Below are positions 1-13,112 of a stretch of DNA of 64,000 nucleotides, piece after piece; the first letter of the stretch is position 1; each line of letters opens with the position of its first letter. A model generated the notes under the pieces. That model ran no database searches. It was not told the DNA's origin and saw only the letters and a list, made by a program, of their open reading frames with translations. The position numbers were made by a program, and so were the translations under genes. This stretch comes from Climacium dendroides (taxonomy: Eukaryota > Streptophyta > Bryopsida > Hypnales > Climaciaceae): positions 35,025,029 through 35,089,028 of the forward strand of contig OX467083.1 of assembly GCA_950106755.1 (NCBI GenBank), given 5' to 3'.

Positions 1-3000
1 TCTACTACAATGAGGTATCCTACAAATGGTCCATAGCAAACTTCTTATTGGTATTAGTCAATGCCGATTGGAAAACGGGTTGGAAAATCCACCCTCGATC
101 ACAATTCTTTTTAGTTGTACTTGTAGAAGTATGGGACATCAACTTAGCATTCCCTAATGAAAGCTAAACAATAATTGTCCTACCATAAAACCTTGAATAT
201 ACAAGAAACAATCAAGAGGATGACTTTGACATCCCCTTCCTTCCTCAAAATAAATAAATAAAAATTATGAAGGCTCAAAATTGCTAACAAAATGGAGGCA
301 AGGGAGGAATATAACATGGGTGCATACACCACTCCCTCTATTGTCCCCTATATACCTAGGTATTACCAATGCCGGAGACCAAGCCCCCATATACAAAACC
401 ATCTTACACTTACAAAACAAGTCAAAAACAAAAAAAATAGAGTAGGATGAAATACATATTGATCATTAGTCAATTGAGATTTGGATGAAAATCAAAAGTT
501 TAGTGTAAAACTTGGAAGTAAAAAATTCAATTTTTATTGAATAAAACTAAGTATTAGAAATCCAAAATCCCAAAGAAATACAAAAAAATCAAAAGGATGT
601 AGTATAATCCTTGGATGAAATTTTGGTAAGCAAGATTCATCCAAAACATCAAACTCCTCTAGTTCATGCCAAAAGTGTACAATTGGAGAGAGTAATAGTT
701 TTTCAAAACTTGCACAACTTGCTTTATGTAATTGAAATTCAAGAACTAGAAACCAAACACTTTGGATGAGAGTGAAATCAAGAATAAAAATATGCATAGA
801 CACAAAATCACATGTATATCAAAATTCTAAAACTTAGGAGATAGTTTGTAATCTTATAGGGGCAGATATACACTTCCCAAAACTATGAAGTACTCTTAAA
901 ATAGGAAAAAATTGAAGGAATTATAAATGAATGAAATTTAGACACACAAATTTTATCCCATACTTTAAACTTTTGTATCTTTTTCATACCCACTCATAAT
1001 TTGAGTTGTGATACCATTTTGTAATTGGAAAATATTATCTACAACATTCTATACTCAAGACCTCTATAAAAACCAACTAAAATCAAGCACCAAAGTCTTT
1101 TTCTTTAAAATTAGCCAAAACTACTAAAATCTAACTTTCATCATTTCAATCCTTTCTATTTAAAACTTGAAGTATCAAAGACTAAGCATAACAAAAAAAA
1201 CTTGTACATTAGTTGGAAGGCTAAATGGACAACGCTTAGACATCTACTCCTAGAAATTTTACATTTTAAAAACAAGAATCAAGTTCAACCTACTTTATCC
1301 CAAGGATGGGGATAAAATTCTCATATTTCCTTCCTCCAAAGCACCCATATTACCTAAATCTTGCCAACCCAACCTCTAGGACAAACTTGAATCATCTACA
1401 ATACTTTCCCCTATCAATCTTTTTGCTATACAAAACAGCATAATACAATAATACACACAAAATTAACAATGCACAAAACATTCTAATACAAATTATACAT
1501 CCAAAGAAATACTCCATCATGTGAAGATGACTTCACCTCTTAAACATTCTATAGTACTCCCAAATGCATCAACATTTATAGCCCAATTGAATTAGTACCT
1601 ATAAAAGTTCTCAATACAACAACCCTGCAAACCAGGAAACCATTGCTTGACTTGCAACACATGAGGTCGTTGAAAACAAAGGACAAGCCCTCCAACAAAA
1701 GTTCACCTACCCACATAAAACATTGGATACCAAAACAACCACCTTATAAACCTACACACACTAACACTCCCTACATACGACATGTAGCCCACCATTTATT
1801 ATTATGTATTTCTTGTCAATCAAATTACTCACTTGTAGTGTCATGTCATTCCAAACTACTTAATAGCTCGTACATGCATGGAATGAAACATGGCTAGATT
1901 GCAAAGCCAATTTCTATTCCAACCAACCAAGAAGCTCATGACTAGGCAACAATAAGATACAAAATATATGTACACATACTCCAAAAATGTATACTTCACA
2001 AGCCCTGTGAATCACATTAAAACTAAAGTCCCAAAATATGCTTTTGGACTAATAAACCTAAAATACAAGTATACAACTAACCTTATACAACACACATGAT
2101 CAAATCATTTACTCCTAAAATAAATTAGGACCACAAGCAAATAAATACAAAAAATAAAAGATTATTAGATACTTATTACTACCCAAAATTACTAAATACT
2201 TATTAATCTTATCAAAGATTACTAGATTACTAGTTATTTATTAATTAATGATGAAGCAAACAACACATGGATGAAAATATACATATTCATCCAAAAATAT
2301 ATACACTCATCCATAGTAGAGTGATATTCAATTGTCCCTAGATTACGTAGCAATTGAGTGATTTAATCCATTGAAAATAGGATAATCTATTGTTGAATAT
2401 TTCTTTAAAAAAATTGTATAGCTTTTGAGCAATAAATTGCCTTCCAAAGCACTTGTGCAATGAGTACATACAAAGTTACACTCAGTCCCAAGTCTAATTC
2501 TCCAAGTCCTAGTTCAAAGTTAAATCACAAATCCTAAAATCCCTTATCTTGTAGAATGTGAATAAAAATATCAAGTGTGGGACTTGAAACCTTGTAGTGT
2601 GAAGGCTAGAGTCCCAACTCTAAGGCCCAACTTGTCTTTTGCATAATATATACAACAATTAATTGCCAAAAATATAGGTCAAAAAGTCAAAATCCATTGA
2701 GAGGGAGGACACTTTTAGCTTCAAATTTACATTGGACTAATTATAACATAATCTTGAACCCATGAGGATGCTTTTTCTTCTCAATATGTATTCAAAATAA
2801 TATCTTGGATTTAGAATTTCAGTTGGGTCTCCATTTCGAGCTCTAAATCACTCTTCTTGGCACCCCAAGTGTTTCCATGCACGCAATTTGGAACTTGAAG
2901 ACTTGGGACTTGGAATTTAGTGTGAAGCTCTAAGTCCCAATTTTCAACTTTTCACCAATTAGATTTTGAGAATTCAATGGAACTTAGGCTTTGAGATGTA

Positions 3001-3776
3001 GTATGAATGACCCTAAATCATATTATATAGGGGATTTGGAGCTTCATAAAATAAAGATCAAAGTCCCAATTTTAAATCTCAATTTTTCTTATGTAAAGTA
3101 TTATGTGGCAAACAATAAATAGATGTAGTGTACAACAAAAAAATGGATCAAAAAGGTCAAAAAAAATTCAATTTTGAGGCACTTGCAATAGGTAGATTTG
3201 TAAAATACAAAAATAACCTACAAGAATTCTTGATTTAGTGTAACTTTTTTTATATTATATACAAAATGATAGTTGGGACTTGGAGCTTGAGTTGGAATTT
3301 TCTTTTGTTGGGTCATGTTTTTAGTTGAAAGAGGATTCCAAGTCTTTGAAGCATGTATTTTGGGGCCAAAAAACAAGGCATGAAAGCAAGGGTAGCTTAG
3401 ACTAAGAAAATAGGTACAAAAAGACCCACTAATAGTCAAATTCATCATGTGGATCTTCTCATAGATCATTTTTTTAGTCCACACATACAATGTTTCTACT
3501 AATGACATTTAGAGTAAGCATATTTTGGGCAAAAATCTAGATTGGTTGGTTATAGGGGTGGGGTTCAAATTATGTACCCTTACCTCATCTAGCAAACTAA
3601 TTAAATATTATAGTAGTTTATTTCTCTATGTTACATCTCTATTCTACTTATAGTATTTTAAATACTATGATACTTTAAAACATTAGTTCTTTGAAAGAGG
3701 ATTAATTTTCAATTAAAGAATGCAAGAAAAATCTAAAGAAGGAAGAAGAAGAACAATGAAAGTGTCAATCATGTCC
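1..3776. other. AT-rich intergenic DNA
   Basis: No reading frame here has coding character, and frames are short and stop-rich on both strands. The region has long A/T runs and patches of dispersed repeat, the clearest being 2,450-3,300, which is listed separately. I see no RNA gene or promoter I can support. Confidence 0.6.
2450..3300. repeat. Dispersed repeat, inverted partner at 31.7-32.4 kb
   Basis: This stretch has many short phrases built on 'gggacttgga', 'aagtcccaa' and 'gtgtgaagctc'. Its reverse complement is recognisable at about 31,680-32,390: the phrase around 2,560-2,640 (wording like 'agtgtgaaggctagagtcc') reappears inverted around 32,020-32,100. It looks like two decayed copies of one interspersed element in opposite orientation about 29 kb apart. 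No coding potential or clean termini could be found, so the element class is unknown. Confidence 0.5.
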
Positions 3777-4535
3777 TTAACCCCTAAAGTATTGAACTAT
3801 GTTTTTTGGCAACATAGCAATTTCGAATAGCTCATTAAGGACGGAATTTTTTTTCTTTTTCACTAAAGTTTTCATGCAACACTTTCCCAAGGAGTAGCTT
3901 CAAGGTTTAACAATTTTCATGACTTTTGACTACATGATTGAAAAGTTATTGCATGATATGTCATTTCCATTGCTTGGTGGGTGGCCCAAGTAGCTAATAA
4001 AAACTTCTTTATAAATCATTTTTTAAAAATAAAAAATTGAAATTGGTTGTTTAGATTTATATATAAGTGGAAAGCTTGGAATCATTCCATTTTGATTAAT
4101 GAGATGAAAATTATGAGGAGTTTTAGTTTGTGGGTAGTTATGATTTTCCTCGTGATTTTCAAAGGCTCCATACCTACCCTCCAACTGAAACTCCTTGCAA
4201 CTTTCATCTCATTAATCAGAATAGAATGATTCAAAGTTTCCTACTTATATAGTAATCTAGAGCACCAATTTTTAATTTTAATTTTTTTGAAAAGTGATTT
4301 TTTAATAAGGTTTTTGAACTGACCGGGTTGCCCGCCAAGAAACGAAAATGACATATGCAATAACTTTTTAACCATGTAACCAAAAGTTAAGAAAATTGTT
4401 GGGCTGTGAAGTTACTCCTTGGGTACATGTTATGTGAAGATTTCAACCAAAAAATTAAAAAATTCAATTTGTAGTGAGCTACCCAAAATTGCTATGTTGC
4501 CAAAAAAAAAATGCAATTTTACCTTTAGGGGTTAA
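3777..4535. mobile_element. TTAA-flanked foldback element
   Basis: The element is a 759-base near-palindrome. TTAA at 3,777-3,780 is followed by CCCCTAAAGT, and the right end reads CTTTAGGGG then TTAA at 4,532-4,535. The two arms match inward over most of their length: 'GGCAACATAGCAATTT' near the left end has its reverse complement near 4,485-4,500, and the 'gattaatgagatgaaa' block near 4,095 is mirrored near 4,205, so the axis is close to 4,150. It carries no transposase, so it is a non-autonomous foldback. The TTAA target and C-rich ends recall piggyBac-type elements, but a TTA/TAA duplication as in PIF/Harbinger is also possible. A single-arm relative lies at 43,327-43,690. Confidence 0.75.
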
Positions 4536-6920
4536 AGCACCAAATCAAGTTATAAATGAAAATAAGACCTAGTTTCCACTTAGTAAAATAAAATTCACCA
4601 ATACAAACTATTCATTTGTCAACCAAATCAAAAGACACTTATCTTCTAATGTTACATTCCACTTATTACCAAACTTCCTATAATTTTTGACAAATCTTTT
4701 TGTTAAAAGTGCATCTTTTACAAGGAGGGATTGCAAAGTATGAATTTTTTTTCTTATTATACTCTTGACTATGGAATTGTTAGGGTTTCAAACAAACAAA
4801 ATTTTCACTCACACATGTTGGCCCTTCCAAAGATGATTGTTCTTTTTTTTTCTTATTTGAAGAGTGAACTTGATGCTCATAGCCATCCCTTATCGTGATT
4901 CATTTGCTACAAAACTATAAAACTCATTTAATGCCTTAATGACCTCCTTGCCCTTGTCTTTATTTAAATAATGGTTGACAAAACTTCAACAATCCTTCTT
5001 CATGTCTAAATATTGTTGCATGAAAACACATAAAGCCTCCATATATTATTGCTTGAAAATTGTCGGAAGAAAAAAGAGAACATGGGGATCATAAAAATTA
5101 TAAAGGATGAAAGACTAATAGAGATATTGTGTTCAACACCTCAAATTCCTCTTAATGTTTGAAACCACATTTTATTTTCAATTGTATAAACTCCATTTAT
5201 AATAAAACTTCTCTATTATTAAAGAATTTCAAACAACAAAGGGGGATATTTTCAGTTTGGACACAAATTCAAGCACTACTTTTTCTTAGACCTTAAAGTA
5301 TTTAGTAGTATAAATCTTCTAGCTCCAAATATTCTTTTTTGGGGGGCATTCAAAATCTATACAAATTTTTTGAGGGAAGATTGAACGATAGATTCTCCTA
5401 TTTTCAATGGATGAAATTGCTCAATTACTACACAATCTATGGACAACATTGCTCTATTATGAATGAGCTTACACACTTTTGGATGAATGTGTGTGCTTTC
5501 ATCCATATATTATTTACTTCATCCATGTCAATGTCTATAAATAGCTGTGTAAATAGCTTTGCCAACCTACTAAAGATCACTTTTTGCATTGACTAAAAAA
5601 ATAAAATAAAAACATTGTCTACAATGTCTAAAGGTATATTCACACCAAGTTCGAAGAAAAGGTAGTGCATAATATTAACTTTATAGGATTAAGAAAAATT
5701 TGAAATACAACCCATGTGACAATGAATATTCCTCTAAAGATTGAGAGCTAGTGAACTTGAAGGAAAAAGACACAACCTTTGAGGGTATATGTAGCAGTAT
5801 CCTACTTATACATGGAAATTCTGATAACTTCCCTATTCCCTTTCAACATCTAATTGGTTTAATTAATTATAGTCTCAATTGAATTAGATGCTCCAATTTC
5901 AAAAAAGACATAAGGCAATTCTACACAAAAATAATCTTTTTTATATGACAACTTTCTATGTGTGCTCAGGCATGCAAGCATTGTAATTGGTCCTTGGAAA
6001 AGGGGCCCTCTACTCAACTACAAAATAGAGACAACCTTTTCATTTGCATTAAAGTAAACTCCCCCCCCATTCCATTCCAAATTTTCATTAAAGAAATCTA
6101 ATAAAATCCAAATTCCAAGCTTTGTGCATTGAAAAACAAAAATACAAATGAAATAATTAATCAATTATACAATATGAGGATAACATGTGTTTGGAATAGT
6201 CAGAATCTATACTTACTTACACATTGTCATCAATTCACTCTAGTTAGCTTCAAATTAATTCATTGTAGCACAAGAACTTGGTAATTTGTATTGACGTCAT
6301 TATGGAATAAGATTGGGCATAGGTTGGTAGAAATCCTACCATGGCTTTGGGGGAGGCTGCTAACAAACATGTTTAAGGGATGAAATGGTATGCCTAAGAC
6401 AACACCTTTTTATAAATTTGAAAAAAGGTCTAAATTCTTTTCCCAGTTGTAACATTGTTTCTTATTGCTTCTCTACCATTATAATTTATTTCCACATTTC
6501 CCAAATAACAATATCATATTGCGTTAGTCATTCTGCCTAGAATGGAAATAGTTTACCTTACTAAGTTTAAGTTTAAGACATGTGGATATCACACCTATAT
6601 AAAATGAGTTTCCTTGTCTCCACATTGGGAATGAGAGCATGGATTGCATCAAAGCTCACAAATATTTGGCTAAAAGTGAGACTCCTCCTATTATTATTAA
6701 ATTTTATCATTTGGAAAGAGAGATGAGATTCCTATTATTGAGCAACCAGATCACTGAAGGTGTGCACTTTCATTAAGCTTAGGCAGTAGGGAGTAAGTAA
6801 GTTAGTAGGCATTCTGCACATTGTGTCATATTTTTTTATGTTGGCAGAGCTCTAAATGATAACAAGTACCTGAAGCCATGGTACCATCATTACTGCACCT
6901 CTTAACACGACAAGGTCTAA
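4536..6920. other. AT-rich intergenic DNA
   Basis: No gene, RNA or structured repeat is supported here. The stretch has low-complexity A/T tracts and a poly-C run near 6,060. Confidence 0.5.
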
Positions 6921-7192
6921 TCCACACACTAATACATGCTCCAAATTATTCAAGTCACACAAACACATGCTCCAAATTATTCATGTCACACTAATACATG
7001 CTCCAAATTATTCAAGTCACACTAATACATGCTCCAAATTATTCAAGTCACACTAATACATGCTCCAAATTATTCATGTCACACTAATACATGCTCCAAA
7101 TTATTCATGTCACACTAATACATGCTCCAAATTATTCATGTCACACTAATACATGCTCCAAATTATTCATGTCACACTAATACATGCTGCAA
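6921..7192. repeat. 31-bp tandem minisatellite, about 8.7 copies
   Basis: The unit, centred on 'catgctccaaattattcatg' plus 'tcacactaata', repeats with an exact 31-base period: the word 'ctcc' falls at 6939, 6970, 7001, 7032, 7063, 7094, 7125 and 7156, and a decayed copy starts at 7187. Copies differ by single bases such as 'caagtc' versus 'catgtc', and the variant types are interleaved. The array has no spacers, so it is not a CRISPR. Confidence 0.93.
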
Positions 7193-7336
7193 CTTAATCA
7201 ATTAATTAGTATGAAATCGCTTGCTGGTACTGACTAGTTGTCATGTATGTAAACTTTCATGATTGACCTCTCAAAACTAGATGTGAGGTAGGTCTGAAAA
7301 CGAAAATATGGAGAATCGTAAATATAAAGATTCTCT

Positions 7337-7414
7337 TTAAGTAATTTTGTAATAGTAATGTTGTGATTTTTGTTTGGGAGAGAATCACAACATTGCTCTA
7401 ACAAAATTACTTAA
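7337..7414. repeat. Short inverted repeat (hairpin)
   Basis: The left arm, starting 'ttaagtaattttgt' at 7,337, and the right arm, ending 'acaaaattacttaa' at 7,414, are reverse complements. Pairing continues inward through 'aatgttgtgatt' and 'aatcacaacatt' around a loop of about 15 bases, with one internal bulge. It could be a tiny MITE or a small-RNA hairpin; the AT-rich composition and lack of conserved flanks favour a MITE remnant. Confidence 0.65.
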
Positions 7415-9129
7415 AAGGATTTGGTTTTGAAATCAATATTTACATTTTGAAAACAAAAAGTTTTCGAAGAATAGCTTTCATTTTTAAAACAATCTCACCG
7501 TTGGAATTAGTGTGTTCTAATCCCATCTTATTAGAGCCAATTTACTTGTATTTTAACTTTAAAAAAAATTTAAATCAATTATTCATGATAGAGAAATTTA
7601 AATTTGAAATGTATAAAGCAAAAACTGCAAGCTAATTCCCCAAGGACTAAGTTCTGTTTCTCATTGCATTTGAATCAAAAATTTAAAAACCGTACTTTTC
7701 TCATTAAGTGTATGATGGACTTCTTTCCTCGTGTTCTCCAAGTGGAGATGATTGGGGTGTCTCTTTGGCTAGATGGAACCTAGAAGGGTCACGGCTTGGC
7801 CCATCCCATTCCCCCTACTATATTTTTGGGGAATGGATGGTGATGCTCTCAAAATAAGATTAGTAAGGTAAACTAGTCCATGATAAGCAAATTGCCCAAT
7901 GCAAACATCTAAAAAACCACTCATTACTGACAATTTTACATCAACCCATAGTAAACTTTTGCTATTAAATGAGATTAGGACTTCATTAAGTTGGTTAGTG
8001 GCCCAAATCAATGCCTTGGATGACGATGACGGAGTTATTAGTGACTGCTTTAGGAACTTCTACTTTTTTAGTATAAATTCATTACAAGAACTAAATTTTT
8101 AAATTTTTTGTATAATGGCCATGTATATTCTAGGTGGTAAGATAATCATCATGGATACAATTTTGGGTGCTTTGGTGGTAGTCTAGAGATTGTTTGGATC
8201 AATTATATGGCACACTTTAAAAATCCACAACAAATTTATACTTTATTCAAAAATAAAAATTTCAACTATAGAAAAAAAAATTAATTTTTTCAAAAATGTC
8301 ACAAGACAAACTAGCCATCTTGCTTGTCATAAGCGGCCAAGTAGGATTGCCCCATGTTTTACCCTTGCAAAATACACTAAAAAAATTTATTTGCTGCACA
8401 TGATAAAATTTCCAAATTCTAAATTCATATTTGCAATAAGAGGCCCCAAGTTCACAAGGAGGCTTGATGAAATACATAATTTAAGCGACACAAAATAGAG
8501 GACAATTTTTACATTTACCCTTCAATGGGGCAATACATGGGTCAATCCTCCCTCACAATCGTAGGTTGGTTTACCTTAGTCAGTACAATGGTTCACCCAG
8601 CCTAGATAGAGCTCTAGTGCACTGAGAGAATGAGCGGGGCATGAGATTGGGCATGAATTTTGAGGCGGTTCCCCTTGTTTCCTCCATTAACAAGTGGGAA
8701 AGTCTTGGTGGAAAGATTTTGGAGCAGGTGGTGAGGAATATGAGGTGGTGGTAATTTTTTCCATTTAGGAAGATAGGAAATATGGAGATAGCAAAAAATT
8801 TATAATTTTATTTTTAAAATTGAAATTACTATGGATTTTCAGAGGCCAAAGGTACTCTTGACCTGTAGCCAATGTCTGAAGTCTTCCAATTCCAATCATT
8901 CAAGAACTACTTTCCCACTCACTATTTCCTACTTTCTTGTTCACTACTTTGGGACATATGTCATAGCCTTATTAGTCCCAACCTTAAAAAGGCCCCCCCC
9001 CAAAATTTCAAACTTGAATTGTAGCTAAATGTTGGAAATAGCACACCCTACAAGTTGGGTATTAGGCATGGTAGACAATTGGTGCTTCTACCTTAGCCTT
9101 GTTATGTCATTGGCGGGACGTGTATACCC

Positions 9130-9884
9130 ACATTAAATAGTGAAACTATATCATCCCTCACTAATTTTTAGATATTTTATATTATATCAATATTTGCTAT
9201 TATTATATAAGAGAGCAATAATTTTCACCAACCTAGATTCATTTGGATGGCATAGCTTAAGGCAAAACAACATATGACTACCCAAATATACAATTTGGGT
9301 ATCTTTTGCAATGTGTTCATTGTTGCATGTATTTTTTAAAGAAAGAATTAGTTGAATTGAATTGAATACATGTGGGATCATATTAATCTAGAAAGAATTT
9401 AAATTGATGTGAATTTTCAAACCCAAAATATAAAACCTTTGGTAGATGGGGGTCATGACCATTGTATTAAGGTTCAAAATCGATTACCTACCACCCTAAT
9501 CCCATTTGATGAATGTTGTAAAAGCATAAGTTCAACATCCTAAAAGCACCTTTTTATTGGCTAAAGTTATAACTTAAATCATCTATAAATAGATGTGGAT
9601 TCATTATCATCTTCTGACAATAACATCCAATGGCAAATCCAAAGTACATGATTAGCACACTTTATAGAAATGGGTGGAAGACTAGTAGAAATGGAAGGGT
9701 CCTATAGATGGTGGAATTGGGTGATTGACGGGAATGGGTTGAATAACTATAGTGCACAAATTTAGGGCCTAGTTTAGAGAATCACATGAGCCTCCATGTG
9801 GATAAGCAATGAGTTATAAGGTAATCTTTTATGGGATAAATCAACCTAATTATTTGAAGTAATATAATTTCACTATTGTGTGAA
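9130..9884. mobile_element. Split copy of the TACACTAAA-ended element
   Basis: The left part (9,130-9,190, 'acattaaatagtgaaac' onward, then 'cactaattttt') matches the left end of the element at 18,613. The right part (about 9,765-9,884, from 'cctccatgtggataagcaa' to 'aatttcactattgtgt') matches its right half. The intact copy is 249 bases, so about 500 extra bases separate the halves here, which suggests a nested insertion. Assignment is by eye and the divergence is high. Confidence 0.4.
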
Positions 9885-10504
9885 AAAATGGTGGCAATAC
9901 TCCAAAGATCCATAAGGTACTAGTAGTACATGTGTGCCATGTTCTTCATCAAAGTATCCATGCCTTTTTGTAAAATATCCTATGCAAAGGTCAAATTTGG
10001 CATAAATTAAGTCATTTTGGTATTAAAAAGTGTCATATGTCATCTTGTGATTGGTGTGAGGTGACATGGACCCATGAAAATCTAATGTAGAAATTCAACT
10101 TTGGCACCAGAGTGCTGAATCAAACCTTCACATATGGTTAAGTTTACTTATAGTTGTTGTAAACTTTCAACTGATTTTTCACCCAAATAAGGTGACTACA
10201 CCTTAAATTGCACACTTTCTATAATGGCACAAGTTAGATTCTTACCTAAAATGTACCTCCATTATTTATGAGAGTCTATAGTTGGTTACCCTAAATCCTA
10301 TTTTCAAGACTTTGAAAATCCATAATTTATTCATATGGTGTCCAAAAAATGCATTCTTAGAAGATCTAGAATCCCCCTCCGACTTCCAACAAGATCCTAC
10401 CAAAAGTTTTTCAATATAATAACAGCAACCATGCTCAACTGCTTGTTTGTGTGGTATTAGGTATAGTTACCTTACATGCATTCATCAAGTGGATACAGTG
10501 GTCT

Positions 10505-10580
10505 AAAGTGCCCAATGAGATTTAAGGTAGTCTACTTTAAAAGTGCCCAATGACATTTAAGGTAGTCTACTTTAAAAGTG
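10505..10580. repeat. 35-bp tandem duplication
   Basis: 'aaagtgcccaatgagattta' plus 'aggtagtctacttta' occurs at 10,505 and again at 10,540 with one substitution, and a third partial copy starts at 10,575. Confidence 0.9.
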
Positions 10581-12221
10581 CCCATGCTCTAAAAGCATCA
10601 TAACATAGAGGTACATCTTTCTTTCTTCAATGCACCAGCGGTGTACATTTCAGGAGGTGGTCGGTTCAAGTGACCACTGTGTTAACTTTCGACTTCAAAA
10701 ATTCATAACTAATTCCAAGAAGGTCCAAAAAATACGAAACGACTTGGGTTAGATGCCAATTCCATTTCACTTCCTAATAAATTTTACTGAAAATTGATAC
10801 ATGGAGTTTTAGCTTCCCAGAAAAGGAAACCACCTCTTAAATGGTTGCTTCAAGAGCAGTCTACCTTAGCTGATGAAGAATAGTTCAGAGTTCCTACAGG
10901 TTTGGGGGTAAGCAAGCTGTCCATGACCCCAGCTTCCAGAGTGAAAAATCAAAAATGTTGTACCCCCGTCTCTCTCCCATTTCAGGCATCCAGTTGCCAC
11001 TCCAACATCAAGTGGCCAGCTCGGTTTGATTTTCCTTCTTCTTCCAGTGCATGGTTTCAGAGACAGAGTCCAGAGCTTCAATTCCGGAGGTTGCAATATA
11101 TGCAAATGTACTGGAGCCCAATCAGCACATCATCAGAATGTGAGCAACTGAACATGGCGAGGCTCACCACCATTAATTCTCCCTCTGGTTGTGTCAAGAG
11201 CCTTGATGAAGCCTGTTTGAGATCAGGATCAATCTGAGGTTTATTGATGGACGAGTCCAGAAACCAAAAGGTAAGGAACTTAAGCTTCAGTTACTTACTT
11301 ACACCCACTGATTGCCAGGCACACACCCCCTGTCCTGCTCCTGCTCTTGCTCCTGCTGCTTACTGAGCTTTTATCATAGATTGATCACTCCATTTCATTC
11401 AAATTTCCACAACTGAAGCAATCTATCCCCAAAGGAGCCATTAATGCATGGAGTACCTTGCCATCAAAAGGAAGAGAATCTGGGCATTAATGCATTTGGC
11501 TCTTTGTGGCAAGAACAGACCCTGGAACAGATGAAACTCAGTAACCGAACGTAGAGAGAGTGAACTAACCTTAATTCTGAGGTCAGGAAGGTGCTAAACT
11601 GTGAAGGCGTAACAGCATCCATTGGGTGAGTTTTTAACTTAAGTTAGTGTAAGTTAACCGGCATTCAACATTTATTTAGAAGACAGTCTCCTGTACTGCG
11701 CAGCAATTCTTCTGGCTGGCATCCGAGTGGAATTGCAGGACCCTGATGTCCTTCAACTCTAGTTCGGCTTACTAACTTACTGTAATGCATGTTTGGAATT
11801 ATACTTGTTTAATGGAAGTTGCATGGACACAATAATTTTGGGACTCTAAAACCTGTTAGGAATGGAATTGGCATAGTTACAGCAATGAGTAAGGGAGGTA
11901 CACCCAAATGTGCCACTGACCTTAAACCGCCATCTATACTATATGTACATTTCCAAAATCAGTTCTGTACCTATGTGGAAGAAACGCTTTCAGGACCAAA
12001 CTTTGTTCCTTAATAACTTTTGCATACAGTATCCGAATGCCACGTTCTTTGGTGCGTTGGAACCTCCTTTCACGAACATGTGAAAATTTGACCAGTCTAA
12101 TAATAGAAAATAGACTCAATAGCAAAAAAATGGCGGTTTTGGGTGTACCTACCTTACCAGTAACTTACATCTCAGTTAGAGTAGAACTGATGTGTATACA
12201 CACTGAGAATTTAAAACTCTA

Positions 12222-13112
12222 TTAATCCCTTAAGTCCCGAAGTTCCTACAGGGGACTCTTGGGATTTTGGTATGCTTCTGTGATTTTAATTTTAATTTTT
12301 TTAAGATAAGAAATTATATTAGCTTTTGGAGGATATAATTTTTTTTCCAATTAGTGCTCAAGAGCAAAAGTTATGCCACCCTAAGTCCCAAAAAACAACT
12401 CAAGGGATAGCCTTGGAATTATCACCAAAAACTGAATTTCTTTAATTTTAATTTTTTCTCTCTTAAAGATTATACTTTTGTCTACATCTAAGGCTTTGAT
12501 TCATTCTATTTGGACTAGTGATGAGAAAGTAATGGACAATCTTGTTTTTTGGGCAATTTAAACATCTTTTTGAAAAAAAAGAACTTATAAAATTCATTTT
12601 TGAGTGTAAATTGTACAATTTTTCAAAAGAATTTGTTAAATATGCTTAAGTTTGCATTTTAGAACAATCTCACTATTGAGATTATTGTATTTTAATTCCA
12701 TCTTAAAGCTATTAATGGATTAGCTTTCCCTTCAATCTTTGAATGTACTTCAATTTAACAAATTCTTAAGGAGTAAAAACTATTTTTTTTTTAAAATCTT
12801 CAACTCAAATTTTTACCATTAAATTTTTTTAAAAATAAAATTAATAGTGTAAATTTTTTAAGTTATGAAGATTTGAAGTCAAAGAATCTAGTCAAGCAAG
12901 GTGTAAAAAAAACTTATTTTCTTCACTTTAAATACAAATATCTTGCAATCTATAGGGTCAAAAGTTTTGAAATTTCTTCTATGCATTTTTATAATGCAAA
13001 ATCCTATGGTCATATATGCAAAAAAAAATTTAAGTTTTTTGCTCTTTGCAATAGAAACGGTAGTTTTGAGTGGATTTTGATGGAAAAAAGGCCTCAGGAC
13101 TTTAGGGGTTAA
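12222..13112. mobile_element. TTAA-flanked terminal-inverted-repeat element
   Basis: TTAA at 12,222 is followed by TCCCTTAAGTCCCGAAG, and the right end is CTCAGGACTTTAGGGG then TTAA at 13,109. The element is related end to end to 45,991-46,594: both share the 'gggactcttgggatttt' type left interior, the phrase 'cttgcaatctatagggtcaa' and the final 'gattttgatggaaaaa'. There is no transposase reading frame; a 79-codon frame inside it is AT-rich noise. It looks like an old non-autonomous DNA transposon. The same interior phrase, decayed, recurs at about 15,950, 20,320 and 21,030 (inverted), 36,050, 44,090 and 46,410. Confidence 0.65.

Larger units (their letters stand above)
7415..12221. other. 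Gene-poor region with decayed repeats
   Basis: No convincing gene. A more balanced-GC patch at about 10,620-11,800 has frames of up to about 110 codons on both strands, but none shows a recognisable domain or consistent splice sites. Listed separately inside it are a split TACACTAAA-family element (9,130-9,884) and a 35-base tandem duplication (10,505-10,580). Confidence 0.5.

Noticed and set aside
4047..4229. 60-codon frame
   Set aside because: It lies across the centre of the TTAA foldback, so its apparent coding is a by-product of the palindrome.
6921..7192. Regularly spaced repeats resembling a CRISPR array
   Set aside because: The 31-base units are contiguous with no unique spacers, and the window is eukaryotic. 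It is a minisatellite.
10902..11237. 111-codon plus-strand frame
   Set aside because: An equally long minus-strand frame overlaps it, and neither has a recognisable motif.
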